DNA of 64,000 nucleotides from Proteobacteria bacterium ST_bin11 (lineage in GTDB: Bacteria > Pseudomonadota > Gammaproteobacteria > Methylococcales > Methylomonadaceae): assembly GCA_002083615.1 (NCBI GenBank), contig MSXO01000022.1, positions 65,674 through 129,673 on the forward strand, given 5' to 3'. Positions 56,052-64,000 of the stretch are shown here, one piece after another (the first letter of the stretch is position 1; every line of letters starts with the position of its first letter). A program made the translations under genes and the position numbers. The notes below the pieces were generated by a model. It made no database searches. It was not told the origin of the DNA and saw nothing but the letters and a program-made list of their open reading frames with translations.

Positions 56052-57536
56052 ATGGACTATTCTATAGAAAGCTCACCCTTAGACAAACTGCAAAGCGATT
56101 GTCTGCTGGTCGGAATCTACGAAAATCAACAACTCAGCCCGGCGGCAACCAAGCTGGATAGCCTATTCGGCGGCTTGTTGAGCAAATTAATTGGTCGCGG
56201 CGATATCAAAGGCAAAAATGCGGAAACCCTGCTGATCAACAACCTGCCAGAAGGCACTATCGCCCGCATCGTGTTACTTGGGTTTGGCGAGCGCGGCAAA
56301 GTAACGCGTAAGCAATACCGCAAAGCCTTGGTCGCAGCGATCAAAACCGTCAAAGACAGTAAAGTCAGTGCTGCGAGTTGTGCCTTGTTGGATATAGATG
56401 TCAACGGCGCGGACAGCCAATGGAAAGCCCGTCAAGTGGTGGAAGTATTTAACGACGGCTTGTATCAGTACAGCACCACCAAAAAAGTAGACGACAAAAA
56501 CCCGCTACAACGCTTAGCCGTCGTCGCCGAAGACAGCCAAAAAGCCTTAGCTGAAACCGGTCTGCAACAAGGCATCGCCATTGCCAAAGGCATGGAACTC
56601 GCGAAACACTTGGCCGATCTGCCCGGCAATATCTGCACCCCGACGCATCTCGCCGAACAAGCTGTGGCTTTAGCCGGTGAGCACGACAAACTCACTTGCG
56701 AAATTCTGGAAGAAAGCGATATGGAAGCCTTGGGCATGGGCTCCTTTTTGTCGGTGTCGCGCGGCAGTCGCCAGCCGGCCAAACTCATCTGCCTGGATTA
56801 CCGAGGTGGCGACAGCAAAGCCAAACCCATTGTCTTGGTTGGTAAAGGCCTGACTTTCGACGCCGGTGGCATTTCCTTGAAGCCGGGTCTGGGCATGGAC
56901 GAAATGAAATACGACATGTGCGGTGGCGCTAGCGTATTAGGCCTAATGCGCATGGCTACCCTGTTAAATCTGAAACTGAACATCGTGGGTTTAATCGCCT
57001 CCTCGGAAAACCTGCCGGACGGCGCCGCCAGCAAACCCGGCGACATCTGGACCAGCATGTCCGGCAAAACCATCGAAGTGCTGAATACCGATGCCGAAGG
57101 CCGTTTGATTCTGTGCGATACGCTAACCTACGCCAAAAAATACAATCCCGATGTCGTGATCGACATGGCAACCTTGACCGGCGCCGTCATCGTCGCTTTG
57201 GGCCGAGTACCTAGCGGCTTATTTGGCAACGACGACAAACTTTGCAATGATTTAGTCAGCGCCGGCGACACCGCCTGCGATCAGGTTTGGCGCATGCCGA
57301 TCTGGGAAGAATATCAGGAACAGTTAAAATCCAACTTTGCCGACCTGGCCAACATCGGCGGCCCGGACGGCGGCAGTATTACTGCGGCGGTATTTTTATC
57401 CAAATTTGCCGAAGAATACCGCTGGGCGCATATCGACATCGCCGGCACCGCCTGGCGCACTGGCGCCAACAAAGGCGCAACCGGCAGGCCGGTGCCTTTG
57501 GTTAGCCAATATCTGTTGAACCGCGCAGCGGCTTAA
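56052..57536 (+). CDS. pepA: Cytosol aminopeptidase (leucyl aminopeptidase A)
   Basis: A hexameric metallopeptidase; E. coli PepA also binds DNA in plasmid resolution and pyrimidine control. 494 residues from the ATG at 56052. VLVGKGLTFDAGGISLKPG carries the first metal ligands, NTDAEGRLILCD the second set, and MATLTGAVIVALG follows. Divergent from lptFG, an order shared with E. coli. Confidence 0.95.
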   Translation: MDYSIESSPLDKLQSDCLLVGIYENQQLSPAATKLDSLFGGLLSKLIGRGDIKGKNAETLLINNLPEGTIARIVLLGFGERGKVTRKQYRKALVAAIKTVKDSKVSAASCALLDIDVNGADSQWKARQVVEVFNDGLYQYSTTKKVDDKNPLQRLAVVAEDSQKALAETGLQQGIAIAKGMELAKHLADLPGNICTPTHLAEQAVALAGEHDKLTCEILEESDMEALGMGSFLSVSRGSRQPAKLICLDYRGGDSKAKPIVLVGKGLTFDAGGISLKPGLGMDEMKYDMCGGASVLGLMRMATLLNLKLNIVGLIASSENLPDGAASKPGDIWTSMSGKTIEVLNTDAEGRLILCDTLTYAKKYNPDVVIDMATLTGAVIVALGRVPSGLFGNDDKLCNDLVSAGDTACDQVWRMPIWEEYQEQLKSNFADLANIGGPDGGSITAAVFLSKFAEEYRWAHIDIAGTAWRTGANKGATGRPVPLVSQYLLNRAAA

Positions 57537-57557
57537 TCAATGTGCTTTGGGCAGGTA

Positions 57558-57638
57558 TCCTCCCCCTTTGAAAAAGGGGGATCAAGGGGGATTTATTTAG
57601 AAAATCTCCCCCTGCCCCTCTTTTTCAAAGAGGGGAGT
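57558..57638. repeat. Large imperfect inverted repeat
   Basis: Two arms, each about 34 bases, with TCCCCCTTTGAAAAAGGGGG on the left and CTTTTTCAAAGAGGGGAG on the right, separated by about ten bases. The left arm contains its own smaller palindrome CCCCCTTT-GAA-AAAGGGGG. Short elements of this type (a MITE or REP-like repeat) recur in many bacterial genomes. Only one copy is seen here, between pepA and holC; it may also end pepA transcription. Confidence 0.7.
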
Positions 57639-57706
57639 GACAACGACAAAGCCTAAATCACGCATTGGCATAACTCCCCGACCCTCGCACGCACAATTTA
57701 AACGAC

Positions 57707-58162
57707 ATGACCGAACCCAGTCATTCGCTCTCCCTCCCCGAAGTCAGCTTCTACGTGCTGGCTACGCAGGACCAGCAACAACGTCAGGACTTTGCCTGCA
57801 AGCTGATCGAGAAAATCTATCGCAGCGGCTATTTCCCCTATGTGCTGACGGATTCAGCTGAGCAAGCTGAGCAAATCGACAACGCCTTGTGGACGTTTCG
57901 GGCCGGCAGTTTTGTACCGCATCAAATCTATCGCGGCGAAATCCCAGCCTTTACCGGCACCATCCTGATCGGCAGCGAAAACATCCCGGAAGGCTGGCAG
58001 AAAGTTGTCGTCAACCTGTCGAGTTTGTATCCGCCAACCACGGCCCCGACCGAACGCATTCTGGAAATACTGGATAACAGCGACGAGTGTAAGCAGGCGG
58101 GACGGCAGCGTTACCGGCATTATCAGCAAGCCGAGCTGGCGATCACTACCCACAAAATGTAG
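57707..58162 (+). CDS. holC: DNA polymerase III chi subunit
   Basis: Part of the clamp-loader complex that binds single-stranded-DNA-binding protein. 151 residues: VSFYVLATQDQQQRQDFACKLIEKIYRSG, the HQIYRGEIPAFTGTILIGSE segment and LEILDNSDECKQAGRQRYRHYQQ are typical. In many bacteria holC follows pepA, as here. Confidence 0.88.
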   Translation: MTEPSHSLSLPEVSFYVLATQDQQQRQDFACKLIEKIYRSGYFPYVLTDSAEQAEQIDNALWTFRAGSFVPHQIYRGEIPAFTGTILIGSENIPEGWQKVVVNLSSLYPPTTAPTERILEILDNSDECKQAGRQRYRHYQQAELAITTHKM

Positions 58163-58227
58163 ACCGCCCAACGTTGCCAGAAAAAGCCCATAGGCGCTTT
58201 TGGCAATCCAGCTTGGCTTCTTGGAGA

Positions 58228-58698
58228 TCACACGCTCCCGCAAAGCTCAACGAATTGATCTGCTGTAAAGCGAGCGCCAAGCGTATGCTCTTCATCCCAG
58301 ACCACTGAATAACCAAGCTCGTAAATCAGCTCACCGTCCAGCGGTGTAATCGATACGAATTCCAATTTCACATACGGCCAAACGTCAATTGCCGAGCTGA
58401 TTTTTGGCATGGTCTCGCCGGCATCCGGATTCTCGTCTAAGACAAGTTCTTCGGCATACGGAATGTAGTGTGCGAATAGCTCAGATTCTATAGTCGGGCG
58501 CATCGAGGAAAATGCGGTCGCCAAACTGTGAGCCATGCTGATGGCTTGCGCCTCAGGCTGCGTCCGGTTGCCAGCAAGGATTAGCGGGATATTCTTAGCG
58601 TCCTCCAATGCAATCACACCCCGCCAATCACCACCGGAACGCTTAAATTCGCCGAGCTGCGAGTCGTGAAAACGTTTTGATTTGAATAGGCCAAACAT
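58228..58698 (-). CDS. Protein of unknown function (156 aa), DUF6985-like
   Basis: A soluble protein without signal peptide. VVWDEEHTLGARFTADQFVELCGS at the C-terminus resembles the closing segment of a DUF6985-type family, sometimes linked with polymorphic-toxin immunity, but I cannot be sure. The first 120 residues (LGEFKRSGGDWRGVIALED) match nothing I know. It stands alone. Confidence 0.5.
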   Translation of the reverse strand: MFGLFKSKRFHDSQLGEFKRSGGDWRGVIALEDAKNIPLILAGNRTQPEAQAISMAHSLATAFSSMRPTIESELFAHYIPYAEELVLDENPDAGETMPKISSAIDVWPYVKLEFVSITPLDGELIYELGYSVVWDEEHTLGARFTADQFVELCGSV

Positions 58699-58772
58699 TG
58701 CCCCCTCCAGTTATGAGTTAAGCCGCCCCCACTATCATGCCCGCAGTCCATGCGATTAGCGACAGCTTAGAA

Positions 58773-59408
58773 TTACTGAGCGCCATGCGCCTGCACCAGC
58801 AGCGCCATTTGATTTTGCGCATCCGAGGCCTCTGAGCGCAAGCCCTGGATGATCGATTGCTGATTCTGCTTTGGCTGGTTCTGACTGACCTTCCACTTGC
58901 CTTGCCAACGTTTAACTTGAAGGCTAATGCCGACGATGTTGCCTAGCAGCTTTTCGGTGAATTCGGCTGGCGCATCCGTGACCCGCCAAGGGTGGGCCTG
59001 CGAGACCTCGTTTTTATCGGTTAGTTCGGTGATGATTTGGAGCACTTGCGCTGGGTCGTGGGTGGCGGTGAGCGAACAGTGAACATGGACAACCGCGTAG
59101 TTCCAAGTAGGCACGACCTTGCCTGCTTCGGGTTTGCTGGCGTACCAGTTGGGCGAGATGTAAGTCGAGGGCCCTTGGAAGACAACCAACAGCTCTTGTT
59201 CAGGTTCAACTTGCCAAAGCGGATTGTTTTTGGCGACATGACCCACAAGCTTGCCAAGGCTGTCAGGACTAGCTTCATACATCAGCGGGATATGGTCGGC
59301 GGTCAGGCCATCTGCGCTAGTGTAGATCAGCGTTGCCAACGGAAACTGCTCGATAAGGCCGACCAATGCGGCAGGCCTGTCTTCTTGGAAGTGGGAAGGG
59401 CAATACAT
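58773..59408 (-). CDS. FMN-binding negative transcriptional regulator, PaiB type
   Basis: A 211-residue protein of the PaiB family: MYCPSHFQEDRPAALVGLIEQFPLATLIY, DHIPLM, GHVAKNNPLW, VVFQGPSTYISPNWY and VPTWNYAVVHVHC are the shared motifs. Bacillus PaiB acts with PaiA in sporulation control; the gammaproteobacterial homologues are mostly FMN- or heme-binding split-barrel proteins with no proven DNA binding. Confidence 0.85.
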   Translation of the reverse strand: MYCPSHFQEDRPAALVGLIEQFPLATLIYTSADGLTADHIPLMYEASPDSLGKLVGHVAKNNPLWQVEPEQELLVVFQGPSTYISPNWYASKPEAGKVVPTWNYAVVHVHCSLTATHDPAQVLQIITELTDKNEVSQAHPWRVTDAPAEFTEKLLGNIVGISLQVKRWQGKWKVSQNQPKQNQQSIIQGLRSEASDAQNQMALLVQAHGAQ

Positions 59409-59479
59409 GTGGTTTGAAGGCAGCCTATCAAAAGTGAAAGTTCAGTCCGTCGCCGGAAGTATCAGCATCGTAGCCCCGA

Positions 59480-59767
59480 TTACTCTTCGCTAATAGTACC
59501 GACAGTGCTGATTAGCGGAAACCGCTCCGGTTGCCGAATCGATTCCACAGCCAAGTCAATATCTAACTCCGGCCAGTAGAGATGATTGGCAGACGGGCGT
59601 TCGACATGCACGATTTTGCCGACACTGGCTTCCCGAAACCAAGGGAACTCTGAAAACGGCAGGAACAGCTCTTCGTTTTCGAGCAACATCCAAAATCCGT
59701 GTTGCGAGATGTTGGTCACTTCAACTGTTGAAATGTCTGTTCTAAGCGTCGCGAATTTCATGTTCAT
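59480..59767 (-). CDS. DUF2442 protein
   Basis: A 95-residue protein with a DUF2442 core: VTNISQHGFWMLLENEELFLPFSEFPWFREAS, VERPSANHLYWPELDIDLAVESI. The family has been linked with toxin-antitoxin-like pairs (DUF4160 partner), but no partner is next to it here. AT/GC use is like its neighbours. Confidence 0.8.
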   Translation of the reverse strand: MNMKFATLRTDISTVEVTNISQHGFWMLLENEELFLPFSEFPWFREASVGKIVHVERPSANHLYWPELDIDLAVESIRQPERFPLISTVGTISEE

Positions 59768-59792
59768 GCCACTACAAAACGAATTTTCGTGG

Positions 59793-59856
59793 CCCCGATT
59801 AGCGAAGCGTAATCGGGGGAATGTGAGTCTTGCGTAAGATTACGCTCCGCTAATCG
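59793..59856. repeat. REP-like palindromes
   Basis: Two related palindromes: CCCCGATTA-GCGAAGCG-TAATCGGGG (59793-59818) and GATTA-CGCTCCGC-TAATC (59839-59856), in opposite orientation, with a half-copy at 59473-59495 near the end of the DUF2442 gene. Such GATTAGCG...TAATC motifs are typical REP units. Confidence 0.65.
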
Positions 59857-59881
59857 CACCTACGGGCTGCGCAAGCCACCG

Positions 59882-60150
59882 CAAAATTGGGACGGTTTTC
59901 TCCCGTATGCTGCGCCGAGCACCGGAGCTTTTGAAAGGCTAAGCCCGTTAGGGGCGCCGCAGGGATGCGGCGCGTTGCCGAAGGGGCAGGAAGCCCCTTT
60001 CGGCAACCCCGTTCAAAAGCGAGGAGCGCAGGGAATAAGCAGCATCCGGGGCGCCTTTTCTTTGGATACTTTCTTTTGGCGATGCAAAAGAAAGTATCTC
60101 GGCTGTCGGGCCGAGACCCGACGTTAAAACCAGCCGTCGCCTTAGCGACA
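59882..60150 (+). repeat. Structured dispersed repeat, copy 3
   Basis: Third copy of the repeat family of 1-90 and 1474-1740, in plus orientation and full length. The helices hold with paired changes: ATGCTGC (59907-59913) with GCAGCAT (60039-60045); GCTTTTGAA (59927-59935) with TTCAAAAGC (60012-60020); GCGCCGCA/TGCGGCGC (59954-59973); GATACTTTCTTTTG/CAAAAGAAAGTATC (60065-60098); GTCGGG/CCCGAC (60105-60122); GTCGC/GCGAC (60136-60149). The reading frame of about 68 codons inside it is not taken as a gene. Confidence 0.9.
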
Positions 60151-60211
60151 CCAAAAATTAAAGCCTATTGACCGCGTGGTCACAAAAACCGTGCACACCC
60201 TACATGGCTGT

Positions 60212-60712
60212 TTAGTAGTAACGCCTCAGAACCGTACCGATCTCTTGGAAGATTAACTCGGATTGCTGCATCGTCATGTCAAGTTGAGAACTTGCCTCCA
60301 ACTCAGATTTTGCAAGTAAAGCCTGCGTGGCTCCGCCCATCAAGTGCTTGACGATCTCACGTAAATGATCGTCGGCAACTCGTTCAACCACGATGGAGAC
60401 ACGCCTGAAAGCGAGTCTGGCTCCCTCAGACATTTCATCGGGGAGCATAATTTTGCCCCATTCTTGACCCGCGCGATGTGCCAGAAGGTCTTCGTGGTGG
60501 ATGTGGCAAATGAGTCTTAAAACATCGTGAACCGCCTCCTGAAGCTCAAGAAGTGTTTGCCTTTGAAAGGCTCTGGCTTGTTCGATCCGTTCGCCTTGGC
60601 TCTTTACGATTTCTAAATTATGCGAACTTCTAGCGGCCAACCAAGCAGCGGCAATACTTGCAGATGCCCCTACGACGGTACCGAATAGGCCCCACAATGC
60701 TGAAGAATCCAC
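60212..60712 (-). CDS. Membrane-anchored coiled-coil protein, unknown
   Basis: A 166-residue protein with one N-terminal membrane helix (about 5-26, GLFGTVVGASASIAAAWLAA) and then long amphipathic helices: VKSQGERIEQARAFQRQTLLELQEAVHDVL and later SELEASSQLDMTMQQSELIF. No recognised family. It lies next to the third copy of the repeat. Its shape is like other small orphan membrane-bound coiled-coil proteins found near mobile DNA. Confidence 0.55.
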   Translation of the reverse strand: MDSSALWGLFGTVVGASASIAAAWLAARSSHNLEIVKSQGERIEQARAFQRQTLLELQEAVHDVLRLICHIHHEDLLAHRAGQEWGKIMLPDEMSEGARLAFRRVSIVVERVADDHLREIVKHLMGGATQALLAKSELEASSQLDMTMQQSELIFQEIGTVLRRYY

Positions 60713-60732
60713 TTTTGCTCCTTAGTAAACGC

Positions 60733-61254
60733 TCAACTCGCCCTCTCAATCATCCCCTCAGCCTGCTTGGCAAACGCCTTCAAATCACCTTTCTTCACCG
60801 TGGCACGCGGAATCACAATCGCCGCATCGATATCCACATAGATGTACACATAGTCTTTATGTTTTTCCACCCGCAGCATATCTTTCCAGGGGGTTTTGCT
60901 TTTGCCGCCGGGGGCGCGTTCTTGCAGGAATTCGGGCTCGATGCTCAGCCAATGAATACCGTACAAAGCCTTTTTTTCCGCTTCGGTGTATTTATCAAAA
61001 AACTGCCGGCGTAAATCCATCTTCATGATAAACGGCGAGGCGAACGACCAGGCCAGCGCCAATATCGTGATGTAGGCGGTGGTGGTCATATCCACGTAAT
61101 ATACGTAATAAAACAAGCCAATGGCCATCATTACGCCGGGCGCGAAGATGCGGTTTTGGCGGATTTTTTTCTGCATTTCCGGGTCTTTTTTCAGCCTTTC
61201 CTCATTAAAGTGGACCAGGTCTTCTTCGCGGAATTCGTATTCGATTTCTAACAT
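60733..61254 (-). CDS. YcxB-like membrane protein
   Basis: A 173-residue protein. Two helices (about 39-55 and 60-78) follow a charged start (MLEIEYEFREEDLVHFNEERL), then a PH-like C-terminal part with WLSIEPEFLQERAPGGKSKTPWKDMLRVEKHKDYVYIYVD, a YcxB-type domain. It lies 25 bases downstream of ndh on the same strand, so both may be one unit. Function unknown. Confidence 0.6.
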   Translation of the reverse strand: MLEIEYEFREEDLVHFNEERLKKDPEMQKKIRQNRIFAPGVMMAIGLFYYVYYVDMTTTAYITILALAWSFASPFIMKMDLRRQFFDKYTEAEKKALYGIHWLSIEPEFLQERAPGGKSKTPWKDMLRVEKHKDYVYIYVDIDAAIVIPRATVKKGDLKAFAKQAEGMIERAS

Positions 61255-61279
61255 GTCTATCGCTCAGTGGAGTTGTGGG

Positions 61280-62581
61280 TTAGTGCATTTTCATTTTGGC
61301 GTGGGTACTGCGCCGGAACAAATTGGATAAGGTCAACATCGCGGTGCGGAAGTAGCCGTGGATGGCCACTTGGTGCATTTTGTACAAGGACAAATACACC
61401 GCATAAGCGATAAAGCCGCCGACGCTGACCGTGCCCATCAAACTACCCATCAAGCTGCCGACAGTGCTGAATTTACCCAGCGACACCAAGGAGCCGTAAT
61501 CGCGATAAACAAATTTCGCAGCCGGTTTGCCTTTCAGGCGGTTGACGATGGTTTTGGCTACAGTGGAGGCCATTTGATGAGCGGACTGGGCGCGTGGCGG
61601 CACGTTGCCGCCGTGGCCGACCCATTCGCAAGCGGCACAGTCGCCGATGGCAAAAATGTTGGGATCGCTGGTTTGCAAGGTCTGGTCAACCATCAATTGA
61701 TTGATGTGGTTGGATTCCAAACCATCGAGATTTTTCATCCAGTCCGGCGCCTTGATGCCGGCCGCCCAGACTTTTAAATCCGCATCGAAGACTTCGCCAT
61801 CGTAGGTATGCACTTCGGTTTCAGTCACTTCCGTGACTTTACGGCCCAGTTTTAACTGGATACCCAATTTGATCAACTGCTCTTGAGTGGCTTGCGACAA
61901 GCGCGGCGGCAGTGCCGGCAGCAATTGGGTGGCGGCTTCGATAATGGTGATGTTGACGTCTATCGAACCTTCCAGGCCGTAAGTGGCCAGCAATTTGGTC
62001 ACTTCGTGCAACTCGGCGGACAATTCCACACCTGTTGCCCCAGCGCCGATAATCACTATCGACAGCGGCTTGTCGCGCTGGTGACTTTGGTTGGCATAGG
62101 ACTGAATGTAATACGTTTCTACCAGTTGCTTTTGAAAGCGGAAGGCTTCTTTGGTGGTATCGATGAAACGGCAATATTTATCCACGCCCTTGATACCAAA
62201 GGTGTTACTGACGCTGCCGACCGCCATGACTAAGGTGTCGTATTTAAAGCGGCGTTGCGGGATGATCTCTTCGCCTTTTTTGTTGTTAATCGCGCTGACG
62301 ATGACTTCTTTGTTGGCCCGATTCAAACCTTCCATTTTGCCGAACAAGAAGCGGAAATGGTTGCTGTGCGCTTGGGCCAGATATTCGATTTCCTCGGCTT
62401 CGGCCAGCGTGCCGGACGCCACTTCGTGCAGCAAGGGCTTCCAGATATGAGTGGACGCGGCATCCAGCAACGTGACTTCCGCCTTGCCGGCTTTGCCGAG
62501 TTTGTGCCCCAGTTCTGTGGCCAACTCCAGCCCCGCGGCGCCGCCGCCGACAATCAAGATTTTATGTACTTCACCCGCCAT
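61280..62581 (-). CDS. ndh: Type II NADH:quinone oxidoreductase
   Basis: Single-chain, non-proton-pumping NADH dehydrogenase at the inner membrane. The 433 residues show two nucleotide sites: KILIVGGGAAGLELATELG (FAD) and IVIIGAGATGVELSAELHE (NADH), then KVWAAGIKAPDW and IFAIGDCAACEW. The C-terminal 60 residues have a hydrophobic stretch and an amphipathic helix for membrane contact. Followed by the YcxB-like gene. Confidence 0.92.
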   Translation of the reverse strand: MAGEVHKILIVGGGAAGLELATELGHKLGKAGKAEVTLLDAASTHIWKPLLHEVASGTLAEAEEIEYLAQAHSNHFRFLFGKMEGLNRANKEVIVSAINNKKGEEIIPQRRFKYDTLVMAVGSVSNTFGIKGVDKYCRFIDTTKEAFRFQKQLVETYYIQSYANQSHQRDKPLSIVIIGAGATGVELSAELHEVTKLLATYGLEGSIDVNITIIEAATQLLPALPPRLSQATQEQLIKLGIQLKLGRKVTEVTETEVHTYDGEVFDADLKVWAAGIKAPDWMKNLDGLESNHINQLMVDQTLQTSDPNIFAIGDCAACEWVGHGGNVPPRAQSAHQMASTVAKTIVNRLKGKPAAKFVYRDYGSLVSLGKFSTVGSLMGSLMGTVSVGGFIAYAVYLSLYKMHQVAIHGYFRTAMLTLSNLFRRSTHAKMKMH

Positions 62582-62900
62582 GTATCTTCCCCCTCAAGTG
62601 CTGTTTGCCGCGTCGGTAAACAAAGAAATCGCTATCCCTACCTTTAGATAAACTCCTAATGTGCCGGCATTATAACCAAACATGGTAGTACTAGCCGATT
62701 TTGACGGGATGGCCTCATGCCGATAATGAGCAGATTGACGGGTCTGCTGCTTCACCCGGCCTTAACCTCTTGTCGCGCCGTCGCGGGTGGGAGCCGAGCT
62801 TGCACAGTCGATTGGTTATACGTCTAATGGCTAGCTATTTCGGCGGAATGCCGATGCCGATTCTAGGAAGGCCCCGTTCACATCCAGGCTGCTAGCAACA

Positions 62901-64000
62901 TTAGCCCCGTAGCTGGCTATGCTTAACCCCATAGCCAAAATAAATCAAAAACCCAAGCATCAACCAAACGAACAACCGAATCCAAGTATCAATCGGCAAA
63001 CCCGCCATCAAACTTAAACACACCAAAATCCCGCCGATCGGTACATAAGGCACCGCCGGGCATTTGAAATGGCGCTCCATTTCCGGGTGGCTGTTGCGCA
63101 AGATCCAGACGCCGCCGCATACCAATACAAACGCAAACAAAGTGCCGATACTGACCAATTCGCCGAGTTTTTCGATGGGCATGAAGCCGGCCAGCAAAGA
63201 CACTGCTACACCAACCAGGAGGGTGGATAAATGCGGGGTTTGGAATTTGGGATGCACTTGCGCGAACAGTGGCGGCAGCAATTGATCTTTAGCCATCGAA
63301 AAAAATATCCGACTTTGGCCCATCAGTAATACCAGCATCACCGAGGTCAAGCCGGCAATGGCGGCGATTTTAATAATCGGCGACAGCCAGTTCATCCCCA
63401 CATGATCGACCGCCAGCGCAATGGGGGCCGGGACGTTTAATTCGCTGTAAGGAATGATGCCGGTCAGTACGCCGGCTACCAGGATGTATAACAAAGTGCA
63501 GACGGCCAGCGAGGCGATAATGCCGATCGGTACGTCGCGTTGCGGGTTGATGGCTTCTTGGGCGGCGGTGGATACCGCATCGAAGCCGATGTAAGCAAAG
63601 AAAATTACCCCAGCACCGGTCAACACGCCGCCGAAACCGAAGGGGATGAAATTCGCCCAGTTTTCAGTTTGGATATGTCCTGAGCCGGCGACAATGAACA
63701 CTACGATTACGGACAGTTTGATCAACACCATCACGAAATTGAAGATGGCCGACTGACGGATGCCGATTACCAGCAAGCCGGTTAGCAACAATATGATGGT
63801 TACGGCGGGTAAATTGATGAAGCCAGCTTCCGGATTAGCTAAGTAAGCCGTGGTGAGGTAGGTGGGTAAATGTATCCCCAGATTATCGAGAAAACTGGTC
63901 AGATAACCGGCCCAACCGATCGCCACGGTGCTGCTGGCCAGAGCGTATTCCAGAATCAAATCCCAACCGATAATCCAGGCCATCAGTTCACCCATCGTTG
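62901..64000 (-). CDS. APC-family amino-acid permease (5' end missing)
   Basis: The last 364 codons of an amino-acid transporter; the frame runs off the right edge, so the start lies beyond the window. WIIGWDLILEYALASSTVAIGWAGYL, VLTGAGVIFFAYIGFDAVSTAAQEAINPQRDVPIGI and MAKDQLLPPLFAQVHPKFQTPHLSTL mark the cationic-amino-acid-type branch of the APC superfamily. About ten helices are visible. The 320 bases between it and ndh (62582-62900) hold no gene I can support. Confidence 0.88.
   Translation of the reverse strand, partial: TMGELMAWIIGWDLILEYALASSTVAIGWAGYLTSFLDNLGIHLPTYLTTAYLANPEAGFINLPAVTIILLLTGLLVIGIRQSAIFNFVMVLIKLSVIVVFIVAGSGHIQTENWANFIPFGFGGVLTGAGVIFFAYIGFDAVSTAAQEAINPQRDVPIGIIASLAVCTLLYILVAGVLTGIIPYSELNVPAPIALAVDHVGMNWLSPIIKIAAIAGLTSVMLVLLMGQSRIFFSMAKDQLLPPLFAQVHPKFQTPHLSTLLVGVAVSLLAGFMPIEKLGELVSIGTLFAFVLVCGGVWILRNSHPEMERHFKCPAVPYVPIGGILVCLSLMAGLPIDTWIRLFVWLMLGFLIYFGYGVKHSQLRG

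Noticed and set aside
55895..56053. N-terminal extension of lptF over the pepA leader
   Set aside because: LptF proteins begin at MIIxx; the extension is Cys-rich, unlike a membrane protein start, and covers the probable pepA promoter.
57558..57638. Possible CRISPR repeat
   Set aside because: A single inverted repeat without regularly spaced copies or cas genes.
59948..60171. Open frames of 68 codons inside repeat copy 3
   Set aside because: Same reason: part of the structured repeat, not protein-coding.

Overview
The window is chromosomal DNA of a gammaproteobacterium. The best fit is a Methylomonas-like member of the Methylococcales, but that placement is inference: no methane- or methanol-oxidation gene lies here. 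It rests on gammaproteobacterial gene orders (glyQ-glyS-gmhB-plsC; rsmI/lpoA-yraN-diaA; rluD divergent from bamD; pcnB-folK-panB-panC with panD nearby; lptF-lptG divergent from pepA), on two exported proteins ending in a VPLP-type PEP-CTERM tail, and on the overall protein style. No rRNA, tRNA, CRISPR array, prophage or transposase gene was recognised.

Layout. 1-1.74 kb: an AT-rich CoiA-like nuclease gene flanked by two inverted copies of a structured ~270 bp repeat (third copy at 59.9-60.15 kb). 1.8-8.2 kb: a two-gene remnant related to the E. coli yfa cluster (a DUF2135-DUF1175 fusion plus DUF2138), a PEP-CTERM protein, and a large protein joining a degenerate Fic-like region to a zeta-toxin-like kinase. 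8.6-13 kb: glycyl-tRNA synthetase, heptose phosphatase and acyltransferase operon. 13-16.7 kb: tiny lipoproteins and membrane proteins of unknown role, and an HTTM-DCC fusion. 16.7-24.6 kb: metH, rsmI, lpoA, yraN, diaA/gmhA. 24.7-29.3 kb: cyclic-nucleotide-binding protein, glgC, a discoidin-like protein and a divergent transketolase. 29.3-30.2 kb has no convincing gene. 30.2-36.7 kb: RRM protein, rluD-pgeF-ZIP operon, bamD, a new HExxH protein, DUF2058, trmB. 36.8-38.8 kb: accessory genes (NucS-like nuclease, DUF4258/DUF2283 pair, a nonsense-interrupted gene, a BFD-like Fe-S protein). 38.9-42.8 kb: fused thiS-thiG, aroG, DUF155, PEP-CTERM. 42.7-47.5 kb: a cobalamin-riboswitch-led B12 uptake and salvage operon (btuB, btuM, cbiB, cobC). 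47.7-57.5 kb: fliW, pantothenate genes, pcnB, small membrane proteins, lptFG, pepA. 57.7-64 kb: holC, paiB, small unknowns, type II NADH dehydrogenase and the 3' part of an amino-acid permease.

How parts connect. B12 is a theme: the riboswitch operon imports cobinamide or B12 and rebuilds the nucleotide loop, and metH in the same window needs the cofactor. glgC and the divergent transketolase sit in central sugar metabolism. gmhB and the diaA/gmhA homologue may both serve heptose synthesis. LptF/LptG, BamD and LpoA serve the envelope.

Most worth a second look: (1) the repeat family, whose copies differ by paired changes that keep at least five helices, i.e. covariation visible inside one window; (2) the inverted copies around the nuclease gene; (3) the Fic-like/zeta-like fusion with the catalytic Fic histidine replaced; (4) pcnB, where the only upstream start that restores the full N-terminus is ATT, as reported for E. 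coli pcnB; (5) the B12 operon with a BtuM-like solo transporter.
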